Assembly (NCBI GenBank): GCA_037176705.1
Contig: CM073895.1
Location: forward strand, 2,108,001 to 2,172,000
Length of the DNA stretch: 64,000 nt
Origin: Molossus alvarezi
Lineage: Eukaryota; Chordata; Mammalia; Chiroptera; Molossidae
Direction of reading: 5' to 3'
Positions 63,535 through 64,000 of this stretch are shown one piece after another; position 1 is the first letter of the stretch, and every line of letters starts with the position of its first letter. The position numbers were made by a program, and so were the translations under genes. The notes beneath the pieces are model-generated. The model was not told where the DNA came from. It ran no database searches and saw nothing but the letters and a program-made list of their open reading frames with translations.

Positions 63535-63785
63535 CTAATTGGGCCGCAAAGCCGTTTAATGGTGTCTGCTCGGCTGCAGGGCTGCTGGGGCCAGAACAAT
63601 GCGCTATTCATGTCCAAACAGAACACTAGTGATCGGGCTAATATCTTTAAGCTAAAAAGCAAGGCTTAATTGGAACAGATGCTGCGAATTCCAGCGCAAA
63701 AGGCCAGCCCCTATGTGATCTAAACCAGGTATGTGCCAGGGTTCGTTTTAATAGTGGCTTTTATTTTTTTTATTGGCATATACAA
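63535..63785. promoter_or_regulatory. Candidate conserved non-coding element 12
   Basis: CTAATTGGGCCGCAAAGCCG, TTTAATGGTGTCTGC, AACAATGCGCTATTCATG (SOX-like AACAATG), GATCGGGCTAATATCTTTAAGC, GGCTTAATTGGAACAG, GTTTTAATAGTGGC. CTAATTGGG and CTTAATTGG recur at its two ends. AT-rich and non-repetitive. Confidence 0.5.
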
Positions 63786-64000
63786 AACTCACTAATACTC
63801 TGACAACAGACCAGCCACGGGGCTCCTAGAAACCTCCCTGGGTGAGATCCTGCCGGGCTGTTGCCAGAGCCTGGGTTACAGAGAAGATGCCCTACCAATC
63901 GCCCCTCTGAGTCCTGGTGGACACGGGTCTCTCCTCTCCGGCCTGCTGCAGCTGCCAGGGCATCGGACCTGTGCCCCTGGAGCCTCTGTCCAACGGGGCC
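63786..64000. other. Spacer to the window end
   Basis: Nothing recognisable. Confidence 0.4.

Overview
This is vertebrate nuclear DNA, and I read it as a bat. It carries many tRNA-derived SINEs that match the Ves family of bats (A/B-box heads, a conserved head sequence, a TCTC- or GA-rich middle and an A-rich tail). It also has mammalian MIR, L2, old L1 and MLT1-type LTR remnants and one hAT-type MITE flanked by 8-bp duplications. No ribosome-binding sites, operons or compact genes are present. I found no protein-coding exon, rRNA, functional tRNA or CRISPR array that I could defend. The long open frames come from GC-rich sequence or from tandem repeats whose unit is a multiple of three.

The layout is a mosaic of three materials. 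(1) Most of the window is GC-rich, CpG-containing single-copy spacer of the kind common near mammalian telomeres, peppered with CA/TG-rich simple sequence and minisatellites. (2) Set in it are short AT-rich islands packed with TAAT/ATTA, TTTAT, ATGCA and TGACAG-type words but with no repeat signature: about 1.50-1.87, 7.36-7.64, 11.73-12.00, 14.36-14.54, 22.99-23.13, 27.7-28.4, 35.58-35.70, 36.14-36.88, 49.42-49.66, 51.17-51.38, 54.40-54.71, 57.06-57.20, 59.75-60.25 and 63.54-63.78 kb. They look like conserved non-coding elements, that is, distal enhancers of a developmental regulator outside the window. I cannot name that gene. (3) The repeats proper are a 3.7-kb degraded L1 (41.4-45.1 kb) carrying three Ves insertions; MLT1-type LTRs near 3.5, 12.6-13.0, 17.6, 21.3-22.1, 25.9, 38.6, 45.7 and 47.8 kb; and tandem arrays at 7.8-8.2 (about 110-bp unit), 15.6 (56-bp), 20.2-20.9 (30-bp), 46.7-47.3 and 61.7-63.0 kb (CCAT-based).

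The transposon layers give a relative clock. Ves SINEs interrupt MLT1 LTRs (12.6, 21.6 kb), the L1 (42.3, 43.3, 44.1 kb) and another Ves (34.2 kb), and two Ves copies share one target site (30.9-31.4 kb). The best candidate for biology worth pursuing is the set of AT-rich islands, above all the 0.7-kb island at 36.14-36.88 kb, which I interpret as part of one long-range regulatory landscape. That is an inference from composition and motif content. Cross-species alignment and chromatin data would decide it.
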